A DNA stretch of 64,000 bases from Musa acuminata AAA Group (GCF_036884655.1 NC_088342.1:38599001-38663000); one strand, 5' to 3'. Positions 1 through 11,569 are shown, counted from the first letter of the stretch. Notes: generated by a model from the sequence alone, not told the origin. Numbers and translations are program-made.

Positions 1-125
1 AGTTTTATGATAACATGTTGCTTGGATTTTTGAATCCAAGAGTTCTATCAAATATGTCATATTGATAGGGGGAGTTTGTTTAAACCCCATCATTAATTGG
101 TTGTCATCATCAAAAAGAGGGAGAT
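1..125 (+). mobile_element. 3' end of a Ty1/copia internal region with polypurine tract
   Basis: This is the last stretch of a retrotransposon whose body lies before the window. It resembles 56,900-57,022, the end of the internal region of the copia element at 52,985-58,099: both have a block reading TATGTCATATTGATAG or close to it, then a block with ATTGGTTGTCATCAT. It ends in a purine-rich run, AAAAAGAGGGAGA, directly before the LTR. That is where the polypurine tract, the primer for plus-strand DNA synthesis, should lie. No coding sequence is visible. Confidence 0.75.
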
Positions 126-1384
126 TGTTGAATCTCGAATTTGATGATGAAATCGATTGATGTGTTTGTGATCTAATGAGCGTTTTAAGTAACGCAAGGC
201 TAACGTCGATCAGAAAAGGCAAATTAATTAAAGTAGGAGGAATCAGATATTGGGCCGGAGCAAACATGTCAAAAGATTAGACGTCGGGCTGGAGGAACGA
301 TCGACGTATCGGTAGAAGGCTTCGGGCCGTGAATTCGGGCATTGAGCCAAGAAGATCGGACATTGCACCAAGAGGATTGGATGTTGCGAGAAGATAACAT
401 GCCAATTGGGTAATACACCGAAGGAGAGAACGATGCGCCGATGGATCAAATGAAGCGTTAGATGAATCAATGACATATCGGACAACAAAGATTCGCTTGT
501 AATCAATTATGTCTAGATCGAGTTAGTTTAGAGTCTATTTGAGTTGGTTTAGAATATAATTAAGCCAACTCAATTAGAGGCTAGTTGGGCCCAAGTTTAG
601 GCTGTGTTAGGCCAAGTGGAAGGCCCAAACAGTGATCCAATAGGTGGCACCGTCGTGGCACAATCTCTGAGACTGTGTCAGGAGGTGGTACCGTCGGTTT
701 GAGAGGTCATACCGCCCAGACATAGTATCTGAGAGACTATCAGGTGGTGGTACCACTAGTCTGGGTGGTGGTACCGCCCAGTGGCAGGTGGTGGTACCGC
801 TAGGACCCCGAAAACCAGGGATGAGACATTTTTAGGCTCCAAGTTTGAATAAACTTGAGGCCTATAAATACCCCTCTCATCCCTGGTTAAATAATACATA
901 AGAATTAAGAGTGAAAAAGAAAGAAACGCTCCTGTAATCTTGTGTGAACTCCTCTCCTTCTTTTAAGTGTTAGAATAGTTTGAGAGAGGTGTAAGTGGGG
1001 GTGTAAGGGTTATCTCCTAAACCCAGTAAAATGAGAAAGAGCTGTAAAAGGTGGTTGGTCTTCACCTATTGAAGGAAGATCGATAGTGGATGCTGGTGGC
1101 CTCGATGGAGGAGACAGAGGAGGAATCAGGAGTGGATGTAGGTCACGACGACCGAACCACTATAAACTCGGTTTGCATTTACTTTGAGTAATTTACTTTT
1201 ATAGCAAACTGCCTCTCCTCCTTACTGTGCTTTTACTATACCTACACTCGCATATGCTTTCAAGTTAACATCTTTACGAAAAGGGTTTAATCGAAATAAA
1301 TTTTTTAAAACCAACATTTTTACCGCTACACTAATTCACCGCCCCCTGCCTCCCCCTCCTCTTAGTGCCGACTCGTTCCTAACA
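126..1384 (+). repeat. 3' LTR of a Ty1/copia element (family 1)
   Basis: The LTR begins TGTTGAATCTC and ends CTCGTTCCTAACA, so it has the usual TG...CA ends. The same start and end sequences recur at 1594-2871 (reverse), 52985-54065, 57023-58099 and 62986 onward, which defines one LTR family in this window. A TATA box (CCTATAAATACCCC) lies near 861. Upstream of it, at about 640-810, is an array of near-palindromic GGTGGTACCGCC-like units. As the preceding bases are a polypurine tract, this is the 3' LTR of an element that starts outside the window. The 5-bp target-site duplication cannot be checked because the other end is missing. Confidence 0.85.
861..874 (+). promoter_or_regulatory. TATA box of the family 1 LTR
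   Basis: CCTATAAATACCCC sits about 500 bp before the LTR end. The same sequence, or one or two bases different, occurs in the other family members near 2074 (reverse), 53583, 57616 and 63901, so it is the conserved core promoter of the family. Confidence 0.65.
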
Positions 1385-1593
1385 TATTTATCATGCCTGA
1401 GCGATCATTCTCCTGATCACCTCATTGGCTAAGGCTTCAACTAATTGGATGCATGGTGCATGCACCATGAGCCATGGAAGATCAACTAAAATTAAAACAT
1501 CAAAGCCTACCAAATCGATGCGCTTATCAAGAATTAAGACCAAGCTGGTGCATGCAGTTCTACATGTCACCATCCCATGAGAAGAGAGAGCAG
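1385..1593. other. Spacer between two LTRs
   Basis: About 200 bp of sequence between the 3' LTR and the solo LTR. It contains ATGCATGGTGCATGCACCAT, rich in overlapping palindromes. No gene is visible. It may be part of an older element into which both LTRs inserted. Confidence 0.4.
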
Positions 1594-2871
1594 TGTTAGG
1601 ACCGAAATTGGCACTAAGAGAGCGGGTGGGGCGACGCGGTGAATTAGTGCTATCGAAAAAATTACATTAATTCAAAAATCTCATTTCGATAAAGCCCGTA
1701 TCGAAAATGATATCGAAAGTATGCTTCACTTAAAGTAAGTGTAATAAGCAATTAAAATATAAAACACTAGTAATGAAGAGCAGAAAGAGAGTGCACACCA
1801 AATTTATAGTGGTCCAGTCGTCATGATCTATGTCTACTCTTGATTCCTCCTCCGTTAAGGCCACCGGCTTCCACTATCGATCTTATTTCAACGGCAAAGA
1901 TCAACTACCCTCTTACAACCCTTTTCTCCTTTTCATATGTTTAGGAGATAATCTTTACAAGCCACTCACTACTCTAAATCAATACTTAGAGCTAGAGACA
2001 CAAGATTATAATAATATTTTCCGTAATTTTTATTCTCGGTTAATGTGTTAACTGAGCAGGGATGAGTGTGGTATCTATAGGCCCCAAATGGATTCAAATT
2101 TGGAGTCAAAACGATCTCATCTCGGGTTTTCAGGATACTGGTGGTACCATCGCCTACTAGACTGATAATTGATGGTACTATCGCATGTCAGTCTGACATT
2201 AGGTGGCACCACTTCCTAGTCTGACACTGACACTAGGTGGTACCACTATCAAGTCTAGCGATACCACCACCTGACACAGTCTAGGAGACTGTATTTGGAT
2301 AGTACCACTACCTAACATAGTCTGGAAGATTATGTCTGGGCGATACCACTGCCCAGTTTGACGATACCACCGCCTGACCCTTTTATGGGTGACTGAATGA
2401 GCCTTTCACTTGGCCCAAAATAGCCTCAACTTAGGCTCAATGGGCCCCTAATTGAGTTGGCATGGTTACACCCCAAAATCGACTCAATTAGACTCTCGAC
2501 TAAGACTTAATTACAATCATGAAGCATATGTTGTCCGACATGTCATTGGTGCATCCAACACTTCGTCCGATCCTTCGACATATCGTTCTCTTATTTGGCA
2601 TATTGCCCAATCGGCATGTTAACTTCCCGCAACACCCGATCATCTTAGCGCAATACCTGATTGTTCTAGCCCGATGCTCGAACTCATGGCACGAAACCTA
2701 TCCTCTAGCACATCGACCAATCATCCAATGTGATGCTCTTCGGCCTAACGTTAGATTCTGCTTCCATGATTCAAGTCCATGATCAAAGTTTTTCCTACGT
2801 CACTTATCTTAAATGCATATTAATCCATAACTTTATTAATTAATTTTATCATCAAAATCTGATATTCAACA
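1594..2871 (-). repeat. Solo LTR, Ty1/copia family 1, reverse orientation
   Basis: On the minus strand this LTR starts TGTTGAATATCAG and ends at plus-strand TGTTAGGACC (1594). It is flanked by a perfect 5-bp target-site duplication, AGCAG, at 1589-1593 and 2872-2876. With one LTR between intact duplications it is a solo LTR, formed by recombination between the two LTRs of a once complete element. The U3 region at about 2130-2400 carries the GGTACC-centred repeats of the family. Its orientation is opposite to the LTR at 126-1384. Confidence 0.9.
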
Positions 2872-2876
2872 AGCAG

Positions 2877-4680
2877 TACACCCGCAAACTTCCATATGCC
2901 CATCTCTGGATAAGGGCCTTTGTGTCGATCAACTAAGCACCTGACCACTTGACCCTTATGCCTAATCGCTTACCATGGTACTAACCAACTGAGTACCCGA
3001 TCGATTGGCCCTTTTGTTGCTCGATCAAACGATGACACATAGCCCATGGGCCAAATGCATATTTCGATGATGTATAGCCCATGGACCAAACACACATTCT
3101 GACAATACGTAGCCCATAGACCAAATGCACATTTCAACAATGCACATCTCATGGGCCGAGTGTACACTTCGATGATGCACAACCCATGGACCAACGATAT
3201 GTTACAACAACACTCGACTCAAACATGCATCTCCCATATTCTTCTATGCACCATTACCCAATTGGGTATCCTCACGACAACTTAATGTTTGAGTAAAAAA
3301 CCATGATTGATACACTTTGTAGATTGATGAATCCACAATCGGGGGGTGGGGGGGGGGAGGATTGCAATGATAGGGAGAAGCTGACATGACAAACACACAA
3401 GCCCAAATATGACTGATAGGTCGACCATCCTAGTGACCTATCAACCATGTCCCGTAGATAAGTGGTGATCGGATCTGAGGACACATGGCTTCAATCGGTC
3501 ACTCATGATCAAACGATCGACCCACAAATATTATGCCATGCCCTTTCCCAATATATCACACATCCCATCTTAATGCTCGGTGATCTTGAATGTAACCGTT
3601 CTAATCGCCTATAAAAAGGCCCTAAGGTATGCATTCTAGGCATTCTTCACCTACTTAGATTTCACCAATTAGCCTAACTAGTTTAACAAATTTTAATTTT
3701 TTTAATTTCGAAAATTGACTTAATTATCGAAGGAGTCATTATCGGAATACCCCCGACTCAATCTTATAGGTTCCATTCGCTAAAAAATTATAAGTTAAAC
3801 TTTAGACAAATTTGAAATGAGCCTCGATTGAATAATTAAAATTTGACTTAACATATAGTCACCTGTACCCATAGAGTAATTAAAAATACAATTTGAACCA
3901 CTTAGTAGTCTGCCCCTTTTACGTATCAATCTTTTAACTTGCTTCGGATAAATCAAGCCCAAGTGCCTCAATACGAACCCGACCCACTTGCTAAACAGGA
4001 CCAGTCCTACAGGGTGGAGCCCACACACGTCAGTTTCATGTTGACTTGGTAGGGGGCCACGTCTGCGTCCCCGGTGAGGCATAAGGCTGAGAGGTCAACC
4101 GTACGAACCACGCACGGTATCGCTGGTCCATGTGGTCAACACCACGTGCAAGCAACGCCTGCAGCGCGTGTCACGTGTCGGTCTCCATCCATTTGATGGA
4201 ACGTGTCCACCACGTTCTGCTGCAGTGTGCACGTCATATCTGGAACCACGCCCAACACGTAGCACGGCCCACCACAGAGACATCAAGGCCCGAAATGTAG
4301 CCTCATCACAGATGTGGATTACGGACATGCATCATGTTGTTTGTTCCATGTCACTTACTATTCATTTTGATTCAGGAGCTGCATGATGTTATTCTTAAAC
4401 AAAAAGTCTTATTGAGGAACAACAAATCCTTAATTTATAAGCCACAAACTTCTTTTATTGTTCGTCCTCTTTCATCTACACTGTTCTTGTATATTGGATT
4501 GGATTATACTATGAACATCATTTTCTTTTACCACCAAGAATCTAAAACATAATATTCCCTGCGATGAGCATACGAAGCATCTGTGGTTTCAATTCCATGC
4601 CAACTAGCTGTGGGATTTTAGATAAGGAGAGCCATGGATGCTGGGATATGATGCCTTATTCTCATGCCTAACCCCACTTA
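2877..4680. other. Intergenic DNA, possible degenerate LTR
   Basis: No gene is supported. It holds a 35-bp tandem repeat (listed separately), a G-rich run near 3341-3358, and a TATA-like CTATAAAAAGG at 3609-3619. The last is followed by a stretch at about 3650-3780 that looks like the U5 end of a decayed gypsy LTR (inference from general appearance only). From about 4,108 to 4,262 there are several ACGT-core motifs, including CACGTG at 4143-4148 and 4172-4177. Confidence 0.4.
3027..3215 (+). repeat. 35-bp tandem repeat, about five units
   Basis: The block AGCCCATGG(G/A)CCAAA or a close variant begins at 3041, 3076, 3111, 3146 and 3181, an exact 35-bp spacing. Units differ by several substitutions but show no length change, so the array is old yet has kept its period. 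Short open frames through it are repeat translation, not genes. Confidence 0.8.
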
Positions 4681-7040
4681 ATTGTTCTCTGATGCACCCT
4701 TATCATACAAAATTTGCAGGAATGTAGAAATCTGTAACTATGCTACCATCCAACTCTTCAAAGTAATCATCAGGTCGTGTTCTCATCATATCAGCCATGA
4801 AGAGGAATTGATGAAAGCCATTTGCAGAGGCTTGCATCGAAGGAAGTTCACAGAAGAGGAAAGCTCTGACAGCCATTTTTCTGTAGTTTCCATGGTCAAC
4901 AGTAAAGTGTGGACTTTGCCAACTCAACTGGCACAGGCTGCAGGACCCACCCAACAGTGTCACTAAATCTCAGTTGCACCAATCAAATCTCCTTTTCTCT
5001 TCTTTCCTTATCTTAAAAAACATACATGAAGATGATGTTTTCTTTTCTTCACTGCGACTGCTACCTGCAAAACTGTGGAGGATTCACATTAACTCTACTG
5101 CTGTCTGCTGCACATATCTCCATTGGATGCAAGAATTGGTTGTGGCAAATGATTGCCAATGGAGCCCATGCCATGGCAGGCAATTATATTTCTTGAGAAG
5201 GTGGTGGGGGACAACCTGCTTCTTCTGATACAGAAGAAAATAGAAACCTCCACAGTTCCTCATCCTCTTTCATGAAGTACTTCACAGGGCATCATATGTC
5301 ATCCCCCGTGAGATGATTCAGGCATCACAGTACAATAATAGAAGACATGGCTCAGATTCAAATAGTAAGAAAGGGAGGGCATCACATATAATATATGGTG
5401 GGGATGATCAACCTGTCCACATATTGGCATTGCAATCACCAATTGTCTTTGCTATAAAAAAAGCCTCCCTGTTTTTTTGGAATTGTGACATACCATTCAC
5501 AACATCTATTCAGACCCATTCCATTTCTTCCTCATGTTTAGCTTTTCCCCATTTCATATCTCAGGATATATGTCAGTGACATTCTGTGTTCTTAACAAAA
5601 ACTGGGAGAAAGAACTCACTGTTTTAACACTCTTTTTTTTTTTCTTTAATTTAATGATAGTATCTTAGACCATTTTTTAATTGCACTCTTTCTTTCTTTT
5701 CCTTTGGAAAACTGAAAATTTGCCTTCATTTTTTGATGTTTCAAACTCTTAATCTCCACAATAAATTCATGAATGAATTCTTTTTAAATTGAGTTCTACT
5801 AAAGAACACTATGAATATAGTCTCACACAGAATATTATGATGCATATAAAAGCAAATTGTGCTTCTAATCTAGCAGATGAAGGATGCAAAATACACAATA
5901 TAAGAAACATGGTAAGCCTTCATATGTTCACAAAGTCAAAAACCATCTTTATTATCAATGAAAGAATACCACACACATCATAAAACAATGAATAGGGAAG
6001 CAAACATAAAGGCTCTAAATCAAGTTCAAACTTTGCTTGCCTGATCAAATCAGATTTTAAAGGTTGAAAAGGATTTCTCAGCAAAATGTAGGAAAAGCAT
6101 CCAAAAATTTATTATTAGTTTGGTATTAGATATTTTCTTATGCGGCTTCCGGCAACTTTGACAGGTTGTGTCACTCCCTCCCTTTACATGCTTCACATCA
6201 ATACTGTAGCTTGATGTGATGAATTGTGTGTGACTGTCAAATCCCCGTGCCACTGGTTCATCCCCTATTTCCTCCCTCCTTTCTCTAATGCCAGTACAGG
6301 CATTCTTAAAGGTTTCTTCTTGGGAATTCTCATGCCAGTTTGTTCTGCAAGAAGAACAGTCTCGATTGCTTGTCTTAAGCTCACTCAGATCCCACATAAG
6401 GTTGGAGTGGTTCATGTGTCGCTGTCTCTACACAGTAATATATAATATCACCATCAGGGAAACAAGTAAACAGCTCTGACATGCATCAGTCTTCCAACAT
6501 TCTGGCTTACTTATCTTAGGAATTAACATAGTACTAATACCACTCAATGTAACTCTTTTTAGTCTTACAACGGTTGGGTCTACATGACACTCCCATCTCA
6601 TTCTTTAAATTAAAGTCAAATCTCTGGTTTTAGAATCCTTCTTAGGAATCTCGAGTGGAAAACACCATGTGCAGGAGTTACCATAGATATGCTTTTCGGA
6701 GGAAGATGAGTTGTGGCGTGGAAAAGGGTGAGAATGGAGATGCGGAGAAGAGATCTCGGAAGGGCAGGTCAAAACAGGGGATGGGGAGTATGGGAAACGT
6801 AATCTCCTCAGAATATAATTCATCCTAGCCTACGGAAACGGGTCCACCGGACCTTATCCCTTGTTCCACTTGGCCGCAGGCACAAGGAACCGATCGTGGC
6901 CATTGGATGGCAACTCCGGGGCGGGCCGCGCCACCCAATTATTGATGGAACCCGGTAACCACGAGGGAAGTCCGATGATAGAACGGTGGGGGAGGCGGAG
7001 AGCGCAATAGGAGCTGCCATTTCAGGTCTCACCTCCTAAG
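4681..7040. other. Intergenic DNA upstream of the PIF3-like gene
   Basis: AT-rich with only short open frames (up to 121 codons, minus strand, 6050-6415). None resembles a known protein. CTATAAAAAAAGCC near 5452 looks like a TATA box but no gene follows that I can model. From about 6,830 to 7,040 the sequence becomes GC-rich, as expected for the proximal promoter of the gene starting at 7,726. Confidence 0.4.
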
Positions 7041-7047
7041 CTATATA
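7041..7047 (+). promoter_or_regulatory. Candidate TATA box of the PIF3-like gene
   Basis: CTATATA lies about 680 bp upstream of the chosen start codon. The intervening CT-rich stretch looks like a plant 5' leader. The position is plausible only if the leader is long, as is known for PIF3 genes. Confidence 0.35.
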
Positions 7048-7069
7048 CGTCGGCTTTACGCACTAGCCT

Positions 7070-7725
7070 GCGCCCGTCTCCTACCTCGAGAGGCTTAGGA
7101 TCCGACGTTCCTTTTTCTTCCTCCTCCTCCTCCGCGGATTGTCTTCGCTGAAACCAAGGTCTTTGCTTGTTCCAACGTTTCTCTAAGCTTATGCATGCGC
7201 ATGTCTTATGTATGTGGAGATTTTGGAGAAAAGAGGCGACTTTGGTTTGGTTGCGAGCAAAAGGAAAGGTTGGTTTGTTGTGTTTTCCATCTGGTTTCCG
7301 AAAAGATTGGAATTTTGCTCCTTCTTTCTCCCCCTTTCACCTCTTTGAATCTTTCTGCAATGGTTTCGTGGTGTCCTGGTTCGGTATGCTTTTTGAGTTG
7401 ATCTCTTGCTTGCAGTATGTTAATCTTTGATTCTCAGGTCGGATGGCAATCCTAGAGAGCAATCGTTGAAGAAGATGCGACTTTTGACTGGATTTGCGAT
7501 GCAGCTACTCTCGGATCGAAGAAAAGGAACGATCTTGTCAGCCAAAAAGATGGAACTTTACCTTGTGTTCTGAGAAGATCTTGACCTTCGGTTCCACTTT
7601 GTTCTGCCATGGGTTTGGTCTAATCGAGCCATCAATGGAATGTGTCGGTGATTCAGGCATCCGTAGTTCTTCGCACACAGTATCTTCAGGGACTCCGTAA
7701 GCATCTTCTTCTCCCCTGATCTATC
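7070..7725 (+). other. Probable 5' UTR of the PIF3-like gene, with possible intron and upstream ORFs
   Basis: The leader contains several upstream ATGs with short frames (for example 7195-7401 and 7494-7700). It also has splice-like sites: a donor AAG|GTCTTT near 7158 and acceptors such as TGATTCTCAG near 7437. In Arabidopsis a retained intron in the PIF3 5' UTR reduces PIF3 translation under phytochrome B control. Whether that applies here cannot be read from the sequence. Confidence 0.4.
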
Positions 7726-10070
7726 ATGCCTCTTTCCGAGTTCTATCAAGCATCAGCAAGGAAGAAGTTTGACTCTGCCCAGTCCAACAAGATGGCCAGC
7801 CGCTCGTCTAATCGCTCTTCTTCCATGTAAGCGCTCTTCCCCTGTGCTTAACCCATTTCCTTCACCTTCATCCTTGTTCATCTTTTAGTCTCGATGCTAC
7901 GATCCAAGTTATTATCCTCTAAGTCGAGGTTCATGGATGTGTGACCAAGGCCTGATAACGAGTTCGTCGAACTACTCTGGGAGAACGGTCCGGTTGTGAT
8001 GCAGGGCAAGTCCAACAGGCCTCGGAAGACCTCCATTGCCACCACCAACTTCTCTTTGCCTGCAGACAGAGCTGAAGGGAAGGACAGCACAGCTATCGCC
8101 AACATGCCCAAGCTGGGTGTGCTTGAGGCCATGGACCCATTCGTCAGCAACTTCTCTCCCTCTGATCCTTCTGGCAATGCCGGAATCATCAGTACTCAAT
8201 TCGACAATATGGTTCCCTGGATCAATTATCCGATTGAAGAGGATCCTGCCTCCAGCAATTATTGCTCAGAGTTCTTCTCTGAAATCTCAGGGATTTCTAT
8301 GCCTGCTAATGAGAACAATAGTTTTGGTCATAGTACACCATATGTGGAGCATGGAATTGTTTCTAAAGCACTCGAAGCTGGAACGTGTCAGAGTTCACTT
8401 CCAAGCATCATGTCAAGAATTGAGAATTCACCGAAAAAAGATGTAAGCAGTATGGATTTAATGAACTCCTCCCTTTTCTTGAGACCGGGCATGAAAGGAA
8501 AAGCTAATCTCCAGAGTGTTGAGAATTCTGCCACTGCCACTGCAAGCAGCAACCGGATCGAATCGACAGTAATCCAGTCTTGTAGTGGTTTGCAAAGTAC
8601 TTCAGGTATTCAAGGAGAGTTGAACTCTGTCTCATCCATGTTGGAGATGGGATCATCCGCAGAAACTCCCCGAGAGATTGCATCTGTTGAGCCACTGGAG
8701 GATGTCTGTGAACAGGACATGCCAAGGAAGAATCTCAAGTCGGTAATCGAAAAAGATCACGAAGCCATTGCTGCATCTTCTTCTGTTGGTTCAGGCAACA
8801 CAGCAGGGACAGCATCCGGCGATCCAGCACAAGGTGCAAAGAGGAAGAATCAAGGAGAAGAGTGTCGTAACCACAAAGAAGTAAGTAAAAATATCGACAA
8901 AGATAGTGAGCTTTTCTGCTATCAAACCGTGATTCGAATGTACTGTCCTTCAAATAGGATCTTGAAGATGCATCCACGCCATCAAGAAAGCCCGATGCTG
9001 ATGCTGCCAAGGGAAGAAATGCAAAGAGAAGCCGTGCAGCAGAGGTGCATAATTTGTCAGAAAGAGTGAGTCAAAGCTCAACCGATCTCTTTGATTTGCA
9101 GTAACTCGAACGCTGACTTTTCTGCTCATCCAATTATGCTTAGAGGAGAAGGGATAGGATCAATGAGAAAATGCGTGCGCTGCAAGAGCTTATACCCAAT
9201 TGTAGTAAGGTACCTCAAAACTCTATTTCGTTCTAAGAGATGGAAGAACTTTGATGAACTAAAGCTGTGTACTTTGAAGGTGGATAAAGCGTCAATGCTT
9301 GATGAGGCCATCGAGTATCTCAAGACCCTTCAGCTTCAAGTTCAGGTAAAACCCTTGCAGCATCCTCTGAGCTCTCTTCGTTGTGTTCTAAGCACCATCC
9401 TCTACATACCGCAGATGATGTCTATGGGTAGTGGGCTGTGCATGTCTCCGATGATGCTACCAGGTGGGATGCAGCATCTGCGTGTTCCCCCCATCGCTCA
9501 TTTCGCGCAGATGGGAATGAACATGACGTTTGGTTATGGGATGGGGATGCTCAACATGAATGGTTCTCCGGGCTGCTCTCTAGTTGCAGCTCCTCCTCCC
9601 ATGCCTGGCACACAGTTCCCTTGTTCTCCCCTTCAAGCACCTCAGGGTTTATATGGGATGCCTCGGCCTACGAATCTTCCCATGTTTGCACAAGGACAAG
9701 CACTTCCTGTGCCAGTGCCTCGTGTGCCATCACCATTCAAATCCATGTCAGGCCTCCCTGCAAATTTGAACTCAGTGCCTGAAGCTTCGACGACCACAAC
9801 AAGCAATCCTTCACGAGCTCCAGATGCAGAAACCTCATCAAGCTTTAAAGATCAAAAGGCTAGCGCTAGTGATTCACAGGTATAATTGCTTTTGTTCAAG
9901 TAATGAACACTTGGTTCTAGATGACAATCTTGCTTTGGATGCTTAGATCTGATGCTCCTTCAAACTGAGTTTGCTTTTATTGCAAGGGAACAAAAGGATC
10001 GTCCCAACAATGTCTGAGTACACCGAGCATTAGTGATGATGAACCAGCAGAACTAGTGAACGGAACATGA
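7726..10070 (+). CDS. PIF3: PIF3-like phytochrome-interacting bHLH transcription factor
   Basis: Exon model: 7726-7826, 7950-8880, 8958-9065, 9144-9209, 9280-9345, 9415-9879, 9987-10070; all junctions are GT-AG and the frame is kept, giving 606 residues. The N-terminus MPLSEFYQ matches the PIF3 class (rice PIL15/16), which sets the start. Residues 41-48, ELLWENGP, are the active-phyB-binding motif, normally ELxxxxGQ; the final Gln is Pro here. Around residues 122-142 is the [13 protein letters not shown] block shared by PIF1 and PIF3. The bHLH lies at about residues 366-420, split over three exons (basic region with HNLSER, then [18 protein letters not shown], then [17 protein letters not shown]). 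The His-Glu-Arg set for G-box binding is present. The C-terminal third is Met/Pro-rich, as in the family. It should act in the nucleus as a light-labile repressor of photomorphogenesis; regulation by phytochrome B is in doubt because of the Pro. Confidence 0.93.
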
Positions 10071-11560
10071 ATAGGAGAATATATCGTCTTTATGGTTTCG
10101 TATGGTGCAGGGCATGGATGATAAATTTCAGATGGTGACTGATCGAGTTAGGTCAATGTTTCTGGATGGATGCAGAACCCTATGAGAGCACTGGAGTAGC
10201 CATATAACTTCATTGCAGGAAGTTTTGGGAGTTCAAAGCTAGTAGAAAGACTCATCCTTTTGTTTGTGAAAGGATGAGGTTCATGAATCTACATAACAAT
10301 TTTCCTTTCGTTTAACATTTGTTTGCTGATTACCATAACTCAGAAATATCACATGTTCCTGTGCATTGGAATAACAGCCGCCACGAACACATTATTGAGG
10401 CCAAACCTTCCGTCGTCTTCTTCCTCGACAGATGCAGTTCTTCCAAGTAGATCAACACCTTGCGTGGTGCGAGATCAAGTCTCCTCCTCGGCATATTCTC
10501 GAACACTTCGCATGGCAGCCGCACTTACTATCGAGGCTGTCGAGCAGCATGCTTCAACGACGAGCAGGGACGTGAAATCGTCGGCATCCGAGTCTTCGCA
10601 GATCATCTTCCGATGGAACGCGAATGCTCGTGCGATCGACAAAGCCTTCGAGGACCGAGTTGTCGTTGCTATGGTACTACGTGCATGCATGAAGCACGCG
10701 TCCTTGGTTTAAATGGCCACTTATCCCACGAGAGGCCTGATACGCACGTGAGCTATTGAGGATTCCACGTGTTAGCCCATGGGCGGGCCCAACGTAGACT
10801 CCACGTGTCTGAATGGTCAATTAGAATACCTGCAGCCTTTGAACAACTACATGCATCGAGGACAGACCTCAAACAAAGACCTATGACCTTCAACAAGGAA
10901 AGCTTAAAGTGCCCGGTGATCCTCTAAGGAGAGTCGAGATCTTCGTAAGCTAGATCAATTATAAATTATCTTCCTTATGGAATAGTTTATTCATAGAAAA
11001 TATTCATAAGAATATTTCGTAAGAATTCAAGATATAGCTCAAGTCAATTGCAAACCACTTTTCCTCTGAAATCTTCGTAGAATATTCTCCCTCTAAGATT
11101 ACGTATAAAAACATACCCTCAACTCTAAATAAATGATGTAATACATGGGATGGGAGCACTTTTCACTTTAAATTACTTTACATATACGGATTAGGATCAC
11201 ATCGTGCTGACAAGAACATCAACGACATTTAACTTTAACCTCTATAAGACTTTCAGTAGCCATTGCCATTAGTCTCTCCAAATTAAGTTTGTTCCGGCGG
11301 GATCTGTCAAACCGCAAGAGGAGATGATATGAGGAGGTTTACATGCAAAGAGGAAGAGCCGCAGGCCCCGGCTAGCTATAGTAATTTGCTAGGGATAAGA
11401 TGATGATTCAGTCTTCCAAAAAGCAGAGAACACATTGGTTCTCCCCAAAACAGCAAGATTGTGAATTGTGTTGCCTTGGTATATGACAGAACATGGTCAC
11501 CACCTTCAGTCGCATACACAGGTTAGCAATACTACTGACAAATGGGTTCGAGGAACCAAG
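10071..11560. other. 3' flank of the PIF3-like gene and intergenic DNA
   Basis: Begins with the 3' UTR of the bHLH gene. A 129-codon open frame at 10323-10712 is Ser/Ala/Arg-rich and overlaps other open frames on both strands, and it matches no family I know. Three CACGTG boxes follow at 10745-10807 (listed separately). The remainder to 11,560 shows nothing recognisable. Confidence 0.45.
10745..10807. promoter_or_regulatory. Cluster of three CACGTG G-boxes
   Basis: Perfect CACGTG palindromes occur at 10745-10750, 10766-10771 and 10802-10807. G-boxes are bound by PIF bHLH and bZIP factors. They lie about 0.7 kb past the stop codon of the PIF3-like gene. Which gene they would serve is unknown, so a regulatory role is inference. 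Confidence 0.4.
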
Positions 11561-11569
11561 GGGTGTCTG

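Noticed and set aside
7996..9069. 357-codon uninterrupted frame as the bHLH gene
   Set aside because: It starts on a non-ATG codon, lacks the MPLSEFY start and reads through an intron into the wrong frame before the bHLH. The seven-exon model restores all PIF motifs.
10323..10712. 129-codon open frame after the PIF3-like gene
   Set aside because: Low-complexity Ser/Ala/Arg content and overlapping open frames in other phases; no known domain.
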